Positions 16,407 to 24,400 of a stretch of DNA of 64,000 nt are shown here, piece after piece. How positions within the stretch are numbered: position 1 is the first letter of the stretch; each line of letters opens with the position of its first letter. Origin of the DNA: Pelagihabitans sp947500445 (GTDB lineage: Bacteria > Bacteroidota > Bacteroidia > Flavobacteriales > Flavobacteriaceae). The position numbers and the translations under genes were made by a program. The notes below the pieces were generated by a model. The model was not told the DNA's origin and did not search any database. It saw only the letters and a program-made list of their open reading frames with translations. Location: the NCBI RefSeq assembly GCF_050589625.1, contig NZ_JBNGOP010000011.1:1-64000 (forward strand). The letters run 5' to 3'.

Positions 16407-17162
16407 ATGAAAACAATAATAATAGAAGATGAAAAGCCGTCCGCAAGACGACTGGGAAGGCTGTTGGAGAAATTGAACGTGCCCGTATCGGCCATGCTGC
16501 ACTCCATAGAAGAAGCGATTGCCTGGTTTGGCGATAATGCGCACCCAGACCTGATTTTTTTGGACATTCAGCTTTCCGATGGGCTTTCCTTTGAAATTTT
16601 TGAGCAAGTAGATGTGCGGAGTGCCATCATCTTTACCACGGCCTATGACGAGTACGCGTTGCAGGCCTTTAAGTTGAACAGTATCGACTACCTTCTAAAA
16701 CCTATCGATGACGAGGAGTTGGAGATGGCCGTAAAAAAATATCGGGACTTTAAACCGGAAACCCAAAAAATGGCCCTGGATTTTGATGACATTAAAAAAC
16801 TGCTGGTAAACCCATTGGAGCGAGAGTATAAAAAACGATTTACGGCTAGGGTAGGGCAGCACTTAAAAATCATTAATGCAGATGAGGTCGAGTGTTTTTA
16901 TAGCGAGAACAAAGGTACCTATGCCGCCACCTCAGATGGCAGGAACTATCTTTTGGAAACGACCTTGGAAGGATTGGAAACAGAGTTGGAGCCCAAAACG
17001 TTTTTTCGGGTAAGTCGTAAATTTTACATCAACATCGAGCACATCAAAGACATCGTTTCATATACCAATTCAAGACTTCAAATAAAGCTTAACCGGTTTT
17101 CCGACCAAGAAATCATCGTGAGTAGGGAACGTGTAAAAGACTTTAAGCTATGGTTGGAGTAA
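16407..17162 (+). CDS. LytTR family response regulator
   Basis: A 251-residue response regulator. The receiver domain has acidic residues in IIEDE, phospho-acceptor Asp53 in LIFLDIQLSDG, and the conserved Lys in YLLKPID. The LytTR DNA-binding domain (about residues 145-250) includes RFTARVGQHLKIINADEVECFYSENKGTY, FFRVSRKFYINIEHI and the ending IIVSRERVKDFKLWLE. It is the last gene of the operon and the expected phosphorylation target of the LytS-type kinase at 13898. Target genes cannot be read from this window. Confidence 0.92.
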   Translation: MKTIIIEDEKPSARRLGRLLEKLNVPVSAMLHSIEEAIAWFGDNAHPDLIFLDIQLSDGLSFEIFEQVDVRSAIIFTTAYDEYALQAFKLNSIDYLLKPIDDEELEMAVKKYRDFKPETQKMALDFDDIKKLLVNPLEREYKKRFTARVGQHLKIINADEVECFYSENKGTYAATSDGRNYLLETTLEGLETELEPKTFFRVSRKFYINIEHIKDIVSYTNSRLQIKLNRFSDQEIIVSRERVKDFKLWLE

Positions 17163-17243
17163 TGAATATTAAAAATCTGAATGTTAACGTATTGAGATGA
17201 GCAATAGATTTTCCTTATAGCGCCTGTTTTATCAGAAATCGGA

Positions 17244-18431
17244 TTATTTTTCGATGCGATTGTCATCGAAAGACGATGGTAATAATTTAGGAATGAGTTT
17301 GATGAAAATGGGAAGTAGCACGGCCCCGCCCGGTAATATGAAAATGGCCAAAGACGGAATACTCTTGAAAATATCCAACAGCTGATGCTGCATTTTTTTG
17401 CGTTCGTCGGGAGTCAATTCCTTGATCGTGGATTTTGATATCAAGGAAACCAACTCTTTACTTTCCGAAAGTTCTTTTTGCAGTCTTTTGCTATTTCTTA
17501 AAATCAACTTATTTACAATTTTCGACATGCTATCGTAAAACTGTAATGCTAGGTTTTGATCTTTTAAAAATGGTATCGTATCGGCATTTTTATGGAAAAA
17601 GTAGGTGACCTCTTCAAGCGCCAAGGCAATCTGCTTGTTTTGGAACCCTAAATCGTTACCGATACCGAAAATAAAGTCCGATTCTTGATATTCCAAAGAA
17701 TGGTCTTCCCATACCGATAGGCAAGCGATATCCAAAAAATACTGATTTTCAAGGGGTGTTTTGTTCTTTAGCAATCGTTCCCGGTACGAACCGTCAAAAT
17801 GTTGCGCACTACCGTCGATAAAGGTGAGGGAGGCCTCGAACAGCTGGGCCAATTTCTTATCGTTTTTATTTTTTTCCTTTGAATGCAATGCATGATAGGT
17901 AACGTTGATTGCCAAATATTCCAAGGTCTGGGCATATTGATATATGCCTTCAGAATGCTTTAAATAGCGCTTGAACAACAACACATCAATAAACAACAGC
18001 GAGTTGGTAATGATGCTATTGAACGTTTTGCTGATAACGTTGTCATCCAAATACACTCTGGATTCTATTAGTTTTTCCAGTTGCGTAGAAGTCTTTTTTT
18101 CAACAAAAAGACTGGCCAGAAAAGAGATTTGGTTTACTCTGAGCTCCTGATAGAAGGCGAATATGACCTCTAAAAAAATGGTAAAATCATTTTCCCCTTT
18201 TTCTAAGCGATACGTATAGTAAAGCGCCGTGAGCAGATTGAGTTTTGCCTTTTCATCTTCGGAAAGGGAATGTGCCGTTTCAATAAATTTGGGGATATCG
18301 GTATTGATACCGTACACAAAACCCGTTTTTTTGAGTCCTTGATAAAGGTCCGTAACGTCCTTATAGTGGTTTGGTCGGTCTTGTACCTCAGATCCAAACT
18401 TGGTGATCCATCCTGGGGCCGAAGGGTTCAT
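17244..18431 (-). CDS. LETM1-related biofilm-associated protein
   Basis: A 395-residue, largely helical protein. The last 50 residues carry the LETM1-like signature LTPDERKKMQHQLLDIFKSIPSLAIFILPGGAVLLPIFIKLIPKLLPSSF, with one hydrophobic segment near the C-terminus. Flavobacterial proteins with this layout are annotated as LETM1-related biofilm-associated (from memory); the biochemical role is not established. No signal peptide. It is convergent with the LytTR gene and alone on its strand. Confidence 0.78.
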   Translation of the reverse strand: MNPSAPGWITKFGSEVQDRPNHYKDVTDLYQGLKKTGFVYGINTDIPKFIETAHSLSEDEKAKLNLLTALYYTYRLEKGENDFTIFLEVIFAFYQELRVNQISFLASLFVEKKTSTQLEKLIESRVYLDDNVISKTFNSIITNSLLFIDVLLFKRYLKHSEGIYQYAQTLEYLAINVTYHALHSKEKNKNDKKLAQLFEASLTFIDGSAQHFDGSYRERLLKNKTPLENQYFLDIACLSVWEDHSLEYQESDFIFGIGNDLGFQNKQIALALEEVTYFFHKNADTIPFLKDQNLALQFYDSMSKIVNKLILRNSKRLQKELSESKELVSLISKSTIKELTPDERKKMQHQLLDIFKSIPSLAIFILPGGAVLLPIFIKLIPKLLPSSFDDNRIEK

Positions 18432-18712
18432 GTAATGCTACTATTTGTAATCAAAGTAAGACAAATATGTTGAGCTTACCTAGCAAAATACCAGATTTAC
18501 CAATGGCGGTAACCCGGACAACCGGGTACTGTTTAGCTATCCGTTCTCATAAATAAATCGCAGAATTCCCAATGCGAAACGGAGATGGGCAGCAGTCGGA
18601 CTCGTTTTTGGTCGGCAGGCGAAATACGGTTTTGGAAAACTATTTAACGGCTTTTTTCTTGTTAATCTTTTAAAAATCTTTAATTTTCAATACATTTTAA
18701 ACCCCAAAAATC

Positions 18713-19513
18713 ATGAAAAATTATTTAAAAGTAGCAATCTTGCTATGTGGTATGCTTTTGTTCAATAACTGTGCTGACGATGGCACCGACCCCCAAGGAA
18801 GCACTATTGGCCTCCATCGACAAAATGAAGATGTCTTTGCCGGAAAAATGGCCATTCAGGATACCGACATTGCCTACTCCGCCACAGCCACTGGAGAACT
18901 TACTTTCGATATCGATATTTTGCTGAATGAAAAAGAAATCAACGGTAAAGTAGATTATCGGAGCGAGTCTATTTCGGTAGATGGCCACGATTATGTGGTT
19001 TCCGAGGTGGAAAAGGAGTACCTCTTGGAAGTTGGCAAACACATTGCCGAATACCTGTTGGTCACCAAGGACGGTGATATCGAGCTGGTGGAATATTCCC
19101 TGCTCAGTTTGATCGAATATTGGGGAAAATCTCCCGAAAACTATACCTATGGTAAAAGAGAGGTCTATTCAAAGGACCCCCAAGCTGTGCTTAAAAGTAG
19201 AAATGAAGGTATTACCTGTATACGTAAAAACACCTTTGTGAACGCGGAGTACGACGATAGTAGGGGCAACCATGTCGATAATGTGGCCGTAGGTAGTAAG
19301 GCAAGGGAAAACTATGGATGCATGGGACGCTGCGGTGCGGATTGTGGTCGTTGGTGGATTCCGAGCGCATGGACCAAGGATTGCTTGGATCATGATCAAT
19401 GCAGCAATGTAAACAATTCAAGTGGCGGAAGTAGCGATGCGAACTGTGGAGACGAGTTTGACGAAGCGTTGGACGATTATGTGTTCGGTGTTATTCGCGG
19501 ATGTCGCGGTTGA
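18713..19513 (+). CDS. Lipoprotein with phospholipase A2-like domain
   Basis: A 266-residue lipoprotein (signal peptide ending LLFNNC, Cys20). Residues 25-180 form an unrecognised domain. The last 67 residues are Cys-rich and resemble secreted phospholipase A2: a calcium-loop-like YGCMGRCG starting at Tyr201, then DCLDHDQC with a His227-Asp228 dyad. Cys residues flank it as in the PLA2 pattern C-x2-H-D-x-C, followed by CGDEFDEALDDYVFG. There are eight cysteines after residue 160. If the likeness holds, it would hydrolyse phospholipids at the cell surface. It stands alone. Catalysis is an inference from motifs only; a non-enzymatic PLA2-fold binding domain is also possible. Confidence 0.6.
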   Translation: MKNYLKVAILLCGMLLFNNCADDGTDPQGSTIGLHRQNEDVFAGKMAIQDTDIAYSATATGELTFDIDILLNEKEINGKVDYRSESISVDGHDYVVSEVEKEYLLEVGKHIAEYLLVTKDGDIELVEYSLLSLIEYWGKSPENYTYGKREVYSKDPQAVLKSRNEGITCIRKNTFVNAEYDDSRGNHVDNVAVGSKARENYGCMGRCGADCGRWWIPSAWTKDCLDHDQCSNVNNSSGGSSDANCGDEFDEALDDYVFGVIRGCRG

Positions 19514-19772
19514 TCTTCTTCTTCCGAAAATAACGGAGCCTTCTTGGTTTAAACGAAAACACTAAGAAACGGCACTCTTAGTATTTTCCTATCTTTTTTG
19601 GAACGCACTGAAATAAAATCACCGTAATATTGCATTAAAATGTAGGAAAATTGAAAAAGAAACATTACATTTAAATATATTAAAGTTTTATTAAAATTCT
19701 GCAATGCCCCAAGTGTTACGGAATTGATTACATTTTTTAATTGAACATTGTTCCACTAATCCCCCGAAAATT

Positions 19773-19895
19773 ATGGAATATACATTGCTCGTTACTTGGT
19801 TTTCATTTATGTTTTTTATGGCGTACCGTCTGTTCGCCGCTAAAAAAGCGTTGAACAAGACATTGAACACAAAAAAGAAAACGGAATTTTCTTAA
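19773..19895 (+). CDS. Small single-pass membrane protein, 40 aa
   Basis: A 40-codon ORF from ATG 19773 to TAA 19893-19895. Residues 4-22 are hydrophobic (TLLVTWFSFMFFMAYRLFA), followed by a Lys-rich tail (KKALNKTLNTKKK), which predicts N-out/C-in insertion. A strong hairpin terminator follows 40 bases after the stop, and the DNA upstream is AT-rich, as expected for a promoter. I do not recognise the product. Confidence 0.5.
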   Translation: MEYTLLVTWFSFMFFMAYRLFAAKKALNKTLNTKKKTEFS

Positions 19896-19934
19896 GCAAT
19901 TGAGAAAAAGTGGACCAGGTTCACTTGAAAACAA

Positions 19935-19970
19935 AAAAAGGCTGCCGATGATATCGGCAGCCTTTTTTTT
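19935..19970 (+). terminator. Intrinsic terminator
   Basis: A perfect inverted repeat AAAGGCTGCCGAT/ATCGGCAGCCTTT with a three-base loop is followed by eight T. It has A-runs on the left, so it could work for both strands: for the 40-aa gene on the plus strand and, less certainly, for the superoxide dismutase gene on the minus strand. Confidence 0.88.
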
Positions 19971-20145
19971 ATGTCAAACGTTTTAAAGCGATAGAATCCG
20001 CTTTAAACCAATTATGAAGTCATTCTAAATATGTATGGCTTAGCTATAGCGGCTAAAATGACCAAATAAAGGCACACCATTTGCTTTTGACGCGTAAAAT
20101 ATAAGTGCAAACGAATTGCTCATTCTTGGTGTTGTCCCTTTTCGC

Positions 20146-20745
20146 TTATTGGATAATTCCGGTACAACTTACCCTTTTTCCGGCAGCACCGCTGGGTTGG
20201 CTCTCATAATCGTCTACCCCTTGATGAACGATTACCGCTTTACCTACAATGTTTTTGGTGGCATCGTCACAACCGATGCACCATTGGTCGGTTACAAACG
20301 TTTTTGTTGCCTTTCCTTCGGCATCGGCGGCAAAATTTCCAATGTCGCCCTTATGGTATCCCTCGGCCGCGCCCCATTTTCCATGAGGTTCTTTGGTAGG
20401 GTTCCAGTGGCCTCCCGTAGATTTGCCGTCCGCTGAGGAGCAATCGGCTTTTTCGTGTATGTGTATGGCATGTTCCCCCTCGGAAAGTCCGGAAAGCATT
20501 GCTACCATTTTCACCGATCCATCCTCTTCCGTGAACGTTACCTCGCCCTCGACCGAACTATCGCTTTTAGGGCTCATGGCAAATGTGATGGTCTTTGGGG
20601 CCATCGCCTCTTCCGTTTCTTTTTTCATCTCATCGACTGCCGCTTCGGTTTCTTCCTTGGCATCCTCCATTCCCTTTTTCGCATCCTTGCACTGATATGA
20701 AAAACCTGCTAATAGGACAAGGGTCAAAATTTGTAAACGCTTCAT
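20146..20745 (-). CDS. sodC: Cu/Zn superoxide dismutase lipoprotein
   Basis: A 199-residue periplasmic or surface superoxide dismutase that converts superoxide to peroxide and oxygen. The lipobox ends GFSYQC (Cys19). It is followed by a Glu/Lys-rich linker of about 30 residues and then the SodC domain. All metal ligands are recognisable: HIHE (Cu), GGHWNP and PHGKWG (bridging and Zn His), GYHKGDIGN (Zn His and Asp) and VIVHQGVDD (Cu His). Cysteines in ADCSS and RVSCTG fit the structural disulfide. An extra WCIGCDDATKN segment carries a CxxC not found in most SodC proteins I know. Confidence 0.9.
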   Translation of the reverse strand: MKRLQILTLVLLAGFSYQCKDAKKGMEDAKEETEAAVDEMKKETEEAMAPKTITFAMSPKSDSSVEGEVTFTEEDGSVKMVAMLSGLSEGEHAIHIHEKADCSSADGKSTGGHWNPTKEPHGKWGAAEGYHKGDIGNFAADAEGKATKTFVTDQWCIGCDDATKNIVGKAVIVHQGVDDYESQPSGAAGKRVSCTGIIQ

Positions 20746-21691
20746 CTATGTATCTGTTTTTAAGTTGTTTTTAAAATTAAACAAAATTATGGCCGATGGC
20801 AATAATTGCCCATAGGTTTTTATAAGTGGGCGCTATCTATATAAGGGGCAGTACATTGATGCGTATAAATTTACGGTGCCCTACTTTGGACGCTATTGTA
20901 ACCTACTACTTAGAAAAGTTCAAGCAAGGAAGGCAATAGTATGGAACGGACAATCAGGTGTGTCGGGGAACTGGAAACCTGTCAAGATTCGGTTTTTGAT
21001 GGGAGCGGGACTAATGGTAGGTACTTCAAAAAATATTTTAATATTTAAAGGGATAAAAACCAAGTCGTTATGTTTTTATCCTCGGACATCTTAAAATTTT
21101 ATTGTGTATTTAAAAAGTAAAATCATATATTAGAGTAAGTTTAAACCTACAAGTATAATATAGAATCACAGATACGTAATGTGTTGCTTCCACTCATTTA
21201 GGAGTAATTGGGTTACGGCCATATTATCTGACCACCAACTTTTCGCTGACATTACGGTACCGACCGACATTGATGATTTGATCGCAACGATGTCCGTATG
21301 CCCAACAGCGATACAATTCTAATATAACTCACCACCATTAGTTTAAGCATGTTTCAATGCCAATAGTGCGGTGTCCCTTTCGATGGGCACTATTGGAATG
21401 GACGAGTAATGCGCATGTTGATTAATCGTTTAAGTTTCTTGGTCGCAGGATGCTCTTTTACTTCGGTATAGGAAGTTTAGCTGCCTGGGCAGGGGTCGGC
21501 TATACCTTAATACGCCGTATGGACGGCCAATGGTTACTGAGCATTCGAGGACAGTCGAGGGGGAACGGGTTTAACCCCTACCCACTATCGAAACCCTTTT
21601 GAACAGGGTTAAGCACCAATTATAGGAGCATCGAAACCAGAATTAGTGAGTATCAATTTTTAATTAATATTTAATTCTTAAAAAAGGGAAA
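20746..21691. other. Gene-poor 0.9-kb region upstream of the halogenase
   Basis: No gene I can support firmly. A 50-codon plus-strand ORF at 21450-21602 reads MLFYFGIGSLAAWAGVGY and then a polar tail rich in Gly/Arg/Pro; it could be a small peptide gene or a remnant, confidence about 0.15. A 10-bp inverted repeat occurs at 21360-21396. The last 50 bases before the halogenase ATG are A/T-rich and contain TTAATTAATATTTAATTC, a plausible promoter or leader. Confidence 0.5.
21360..21396. promoter_or_regulatory. 10-bp inverted repeat
   Basis: Arms CCAATAGTGC and GCACTATTGG are perfectly complementary with a 17-base centre. There is no T-run after it, so it is not a normal terminator. It lies about 300 bases upstream of the halogenase-like gene and may be a protein-binding site or RNA structure. 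Confidence 0.4.
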
Positions 21692-23317
21692 ATGGAAACA
21701 AAAAATCTGAATTATGACGTCGCAATTTTAGGAGCGGGCCCACAAGGGCTGAATCTGGCTTCTTGGATCAAAAAAGAGCGCCCAAATTCCAATATCATTG
21801 TATTGGAAGGCCAAAAAAAATACCCACACAAAATCGGGGAAAGCACGCTTTCGGGATTTTGTAAAGCGATACGATCGAACGACGTAAGGCACGAGGTCTT
21901 TCAACGTCTTTTTTACACAAAAAAAGGTTTGGGGTTTTGGCACTGTAATGAAAAGAACAAGGACCTCACGACATTGCCCGAGTATATTATAGAAACTTTT
22001 GACGAAACCTTTCAGATCGAAAGAAGGACTTTCGACGAATTGCTTGAAAAAAATTGTCAAAAGCAAGGGATAACGATTACCAGGGGGGCACGTGTCAATG
22101 CTTCGGGCTGTAACCTTTCATCCAACGGGAACAAGATCAAATACATCCAAGATGGAAAGGAAATGTTTTTGGATTGTAAAATTGTGGTCGACGCTACAGG
22201 CCCCGCAAGTATCATTAACAATCATTATTGTTCCGATGGAGATTATATGGAGTCCGACGTTCCCTTTCAAACGTCAGCTGTTTGGGCATATTACAAAAAT
22301 GTGAAATGGTTGAAGGATTATGAGAATTGGGCGTTGGACGCGGAGAATCCGAGAGACGAATATACGCAGCATCTTTGTTTTAAAGAAGGTTGGGTTTGGT
22401 ACATTCCCTTGGTGTCATGGCAAAAATCGGAGCCGGAAAATCTCTCCGCAATGTTGATTTATTTAAGCGATCCGGAGAATCCCGTTTTGGATAGGGACGT
22501 GCTGGCAAGTACGTTTAACTGTGTATACGAACAGATTTGGAGCATCGGGATTTCGCTAAGAAACGATAGGGACAACATTATAAATGAGGAAGGTTCCCTT
22601 GCAACATTTGAAAAGTATATCGAAAAAATACCGACCCTAAAGCAACTCTTGGATGGAGCGGAACTTTTAGATGGGTATTATCCCAATCACAAACCTTTTG
22701 CAAAACGGTTGAATTTTAGAAGACGTGCCAAGCAAATCGCGGGTGATGGCTGGTTGACGGTGGGCGATGCCGCCTTTTTTATCGATCCGTTGCGCTCCCC
22801 TGGCCTAACAGGTGGTGTGGCAATGGGGTATCATGCCAAAACGGCCATTTTGAAGGCGTTGTCCGAAAATAACTTTTCTAAAAGTACTTTCGTGGGTTAT
22901 GTGAAACGTATTGAAGAACTGCACGAAATGCTCGAAGATCAAAATCAAATGGCCTACATGTCGCACAACCACCCTGAGGCAATTTCGTTGATACGTCGGT
23001 TTGGCGAAGTGTCTTCCAGGGGTCATTATAACGAGTTCAAACATCAAGACGATTATAAATTTCAGGACACCAACGTTTGGGGCCATCTGTATACGGAACA
23101 TTTTAGGATGCAGAAGCAGGTTTTAAGAATTATGCACGAAGAAGAATTTATCGTAGGTTCCGAAAAGAAGATTGAGGAACAGTCGGCGGATGATTACAAT
23201 CGTATGATCCATAAGATCAAGGAAGTGATAGGCGATTATTTACAGGAAAACCTGTATCTGAATCCTTTTACGGTAGTCAATGAGCGCAAGATAAACGAAA
23301 CTGTGGAAATGGTATAA
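21692..23317 (+). CDS. Flavin-dependent halogenase-like oxidoreductase
   Basis: A 541-residue FAD enzyme of the tryptophan-halogenase superfamily. It shows the dinucleotide motif GAGPQG (14-19), IGEST (48-52), a Lys in YTKKGLGFW at position 77-78, close to the catalytic Lys79 of PrnA, and GWVWYIPL (233-240), which contains the WxWxIP motif of flavin halogenases. The FAD-closing motif GDAAFFIDPLRSPGLTGGVAMG is intact. It would need reduced flavin from a reductase not encoded nearby. It is translationally adjacent (nine bases) to a DUF1348 gene. The substrate is unknown; a hydroxylase or oxidase of the same fold is possible. Confidence 0.72.
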   Translation: METKNLNYDVAILGAGPQGLNLASWIKKERPNSNIIVLEGQKKYPHKIGESTLSGFCKAIRSNDVRHEVFQRLFYTKKGLGFWHCNEKNKDLTTLPEYIIETFDETFQIERRTFDELLEKNCQKQGITITRGARVNASGCNLSSNGNKIKYIQDGKEMFLDCKIVVDATGPASIINNHYCSDGDYMESDVPFQTSAVWAYYKNVKWLKDYENWALDAENPRDEYTQHLCFKEGWVWYIPLVSWQKSEPENLSAMLIYLSDPENPVLDRDVLASTFNCVYEQIWSIGISLRNDRDNIINEEGSLATFEKYIEKIPTLKQLLDGAELLDGYYPNHKPFAKRLNFRRRAKQIAGDGWLTVGDAAFFIDPLRSPGLTGGVAMGYHAKTAILKALSENNFSKSTFVGYVKRIEELHEMLEDQNQMAYMSHNHPEAISLIRRFGEVSSRGHYNEFKHQDDYKFQDTNVWGHLYTEHFRMQKQVLRIMHEEEFIVGSEKKIEEQSADDYNRMIHKIKEVIGDYLQENLYLNPFTVVNERKINETVEMV

Positions 23318-23326
23318 GGTAGCCGT

Positions 23327-23737
23327 ATGGAATTAGTGAAACCACCGTTTACGGAAGAGACCGTACTCCGTTCCGTTCAGATTGCCGAAAATCTTTGGAA
23401 TAACAAGGATATTCGGAGCATTTTATCCTGTTTTGCCATCGATGGATTCTACTTTCGCTATAGAGGTAAGATTATTACCAATAGAAGGGAGCTGGAATCG
23501 AATTTAGAGATCAAATGGCAAAGAGAACTGGATTACGTTATCGAGAAAAACGTAACCCTTTTTTCGGAAAATAAAATAGCCGTGCAGTTTATGTACGAAT
23601 GGAGAACTGCAAATTTTGAGTATTTCAGGACCTACGGGAACGAATTTTGGGAAGTCAATCTCAAAGGACAGATCATTTATCATACGATCAGTTCAAATGA
23701 TGTTCCCATCGACAAGGCGTTACTTGAACTGGTCTGA
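23327..23737 (+). CDS. DUF1348 / NTF2-like protein
   Basis: A 136-residue single-domain protein of the NTF2/SnoaL-like superfamily, DUF1348 branch. The pattern PPFTEETVLRSVQIAENLWN, KWQRELDYVIEK, IAVQFMYEW and YGNEFWEVN...SSNDVPI runs along the whole family consensus as I know it. Many SnoaL-like proteins act as cyclases, isomerases or small-ligand binders. Its start lies nine bases behind the halogenase-like gene and a strong terminator follows, so the two genes form a closed bicistronic unit, and the protein probably acts on the same substrate or product. Confidence 0.82.
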   Translation: MELVKPPFTEETVLRSVQIAENLWNNKDIRSILSCFAIDGFYFRYRGKIITNRRELESNLEIKWQRELDYVIEKNVTLFSENKIAVQFMYEWRTANFEYFRTYGNEFWEVNLKGQIIYHTISSNDVPIDKALLELV

Positions 23738-23745
23738 TGTGAACA

Positions 23746-23779
23746 ATACCCCGATGCAAAAGTATCGGGGTATTTTTTT
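23746..23779 (+). terminator. Terminator of the halogenase operon
   Basis: A perfect 10-bp stem ATACCCCGAT/ATCGGGGTAT with an 8-base loop is followed by seven T, starting eight bases past the stop codon. Confidence 0.92.
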
Positions 23780-23920
23780 CTAAGCTCCTGTTTCAGATAG
23801 GCGGTGTGAGTATGGTATCAAATTGACTTTTGGCCATAGACCTTCTTAAGAATGTAGTTTTGTGTAGTGCCAGAAACGCCGAAGCGGTATTAAAGTCCAA
23901 ATCCACATTGGGAAGCGGAG

Positions 23921-24400
23921 TCAGGTTTTTAGGAGATGTCGATTGTCCCGTATCCCTTTCTTTAAGTTTTCACAAAGCAATAGGGATTTATCGATACGAG
24001 TTTGTGCTCCTTTGTATCTTGAGATCATATAAATAATGCCCCTTTTTTTGCCATCTGTAAGCCCTTCAAAAATCTGGGATGCCGCTACGTCGCTCATCAA
24101 AACGGCATCGAGCTCTTCGGACATGAAAACGCCGTACTTGGTACGGTCCTCAAAAAATTGTATCGTAAAATAATCATTGGGAAAAATGCCCAGGGTTTTT
24201 TGGTTCTTTTTGCCGAACATCATAAAATAACCGTCACCCCGTCGCTGTATGGCGCCATGAAAGCTAATGGTGTTCCCTTCAAACTTGGCCTCGACCTGTA
24301 CGCGTTTCAAACCTTTTTCTAAAAACGGTAGGACTATTTTTTCTGGAAGCAATATTCCGGATTTCCCCATGAGCGTTACTTCAAAAACGGTACTTTTCAC
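23921..24400 (-). CDS. DUF1905/YdeI-OmpD-associated protein
   Basis: A 159-residue soluble protein with an N-terminal DUF1905-like beta domain (VEAKFEGNTISFHGAIQRRGDGYFMMFGKKN) and a C-terminal helical YdeI/OmdA-like part (LTDGKKRGIIYMISRYKGAQTRIDKSLLLCENLKKG). Its ATG overlaps the TGA of the upstream hydrolase/OsmC gene by four bases, so the pair is translationally coupled. The family is often called bacteriocin-protection or OmpD-associated, but the function is not established. Confidence 0.78.
   Translation of the reverse strand: MKSTVFEVTLMGKSGILLPEKIVLPFLEKGLKRVQVEAKFEGNTISFHGAIQRRGDGYFMMFGKKNQKTLGIFPNDYFTIQFFEDRTKYGVFMSEELDAVLMSDVAASQIFEGLTDGKKRGIIYMISRYKGAQTRIDKSLLLCENLKKGIRDNRHLLKT

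Noticed and set aside
20876..21094. 72-codon plus-strand frame before the halogenase region
   Set aside because: No recognisable pattern, poor composition and no partner signals such as a terminator.
21450..21602. RiPP-type precursor peptide next to the halogenase
   Set aside because: A 50-codon ORF exists, but there is no leader/core boundary, no cyclase, dehydratase or transporter gene and the hydrophobic N-terminus is unlike known leaders. Kept only as a note on the region.
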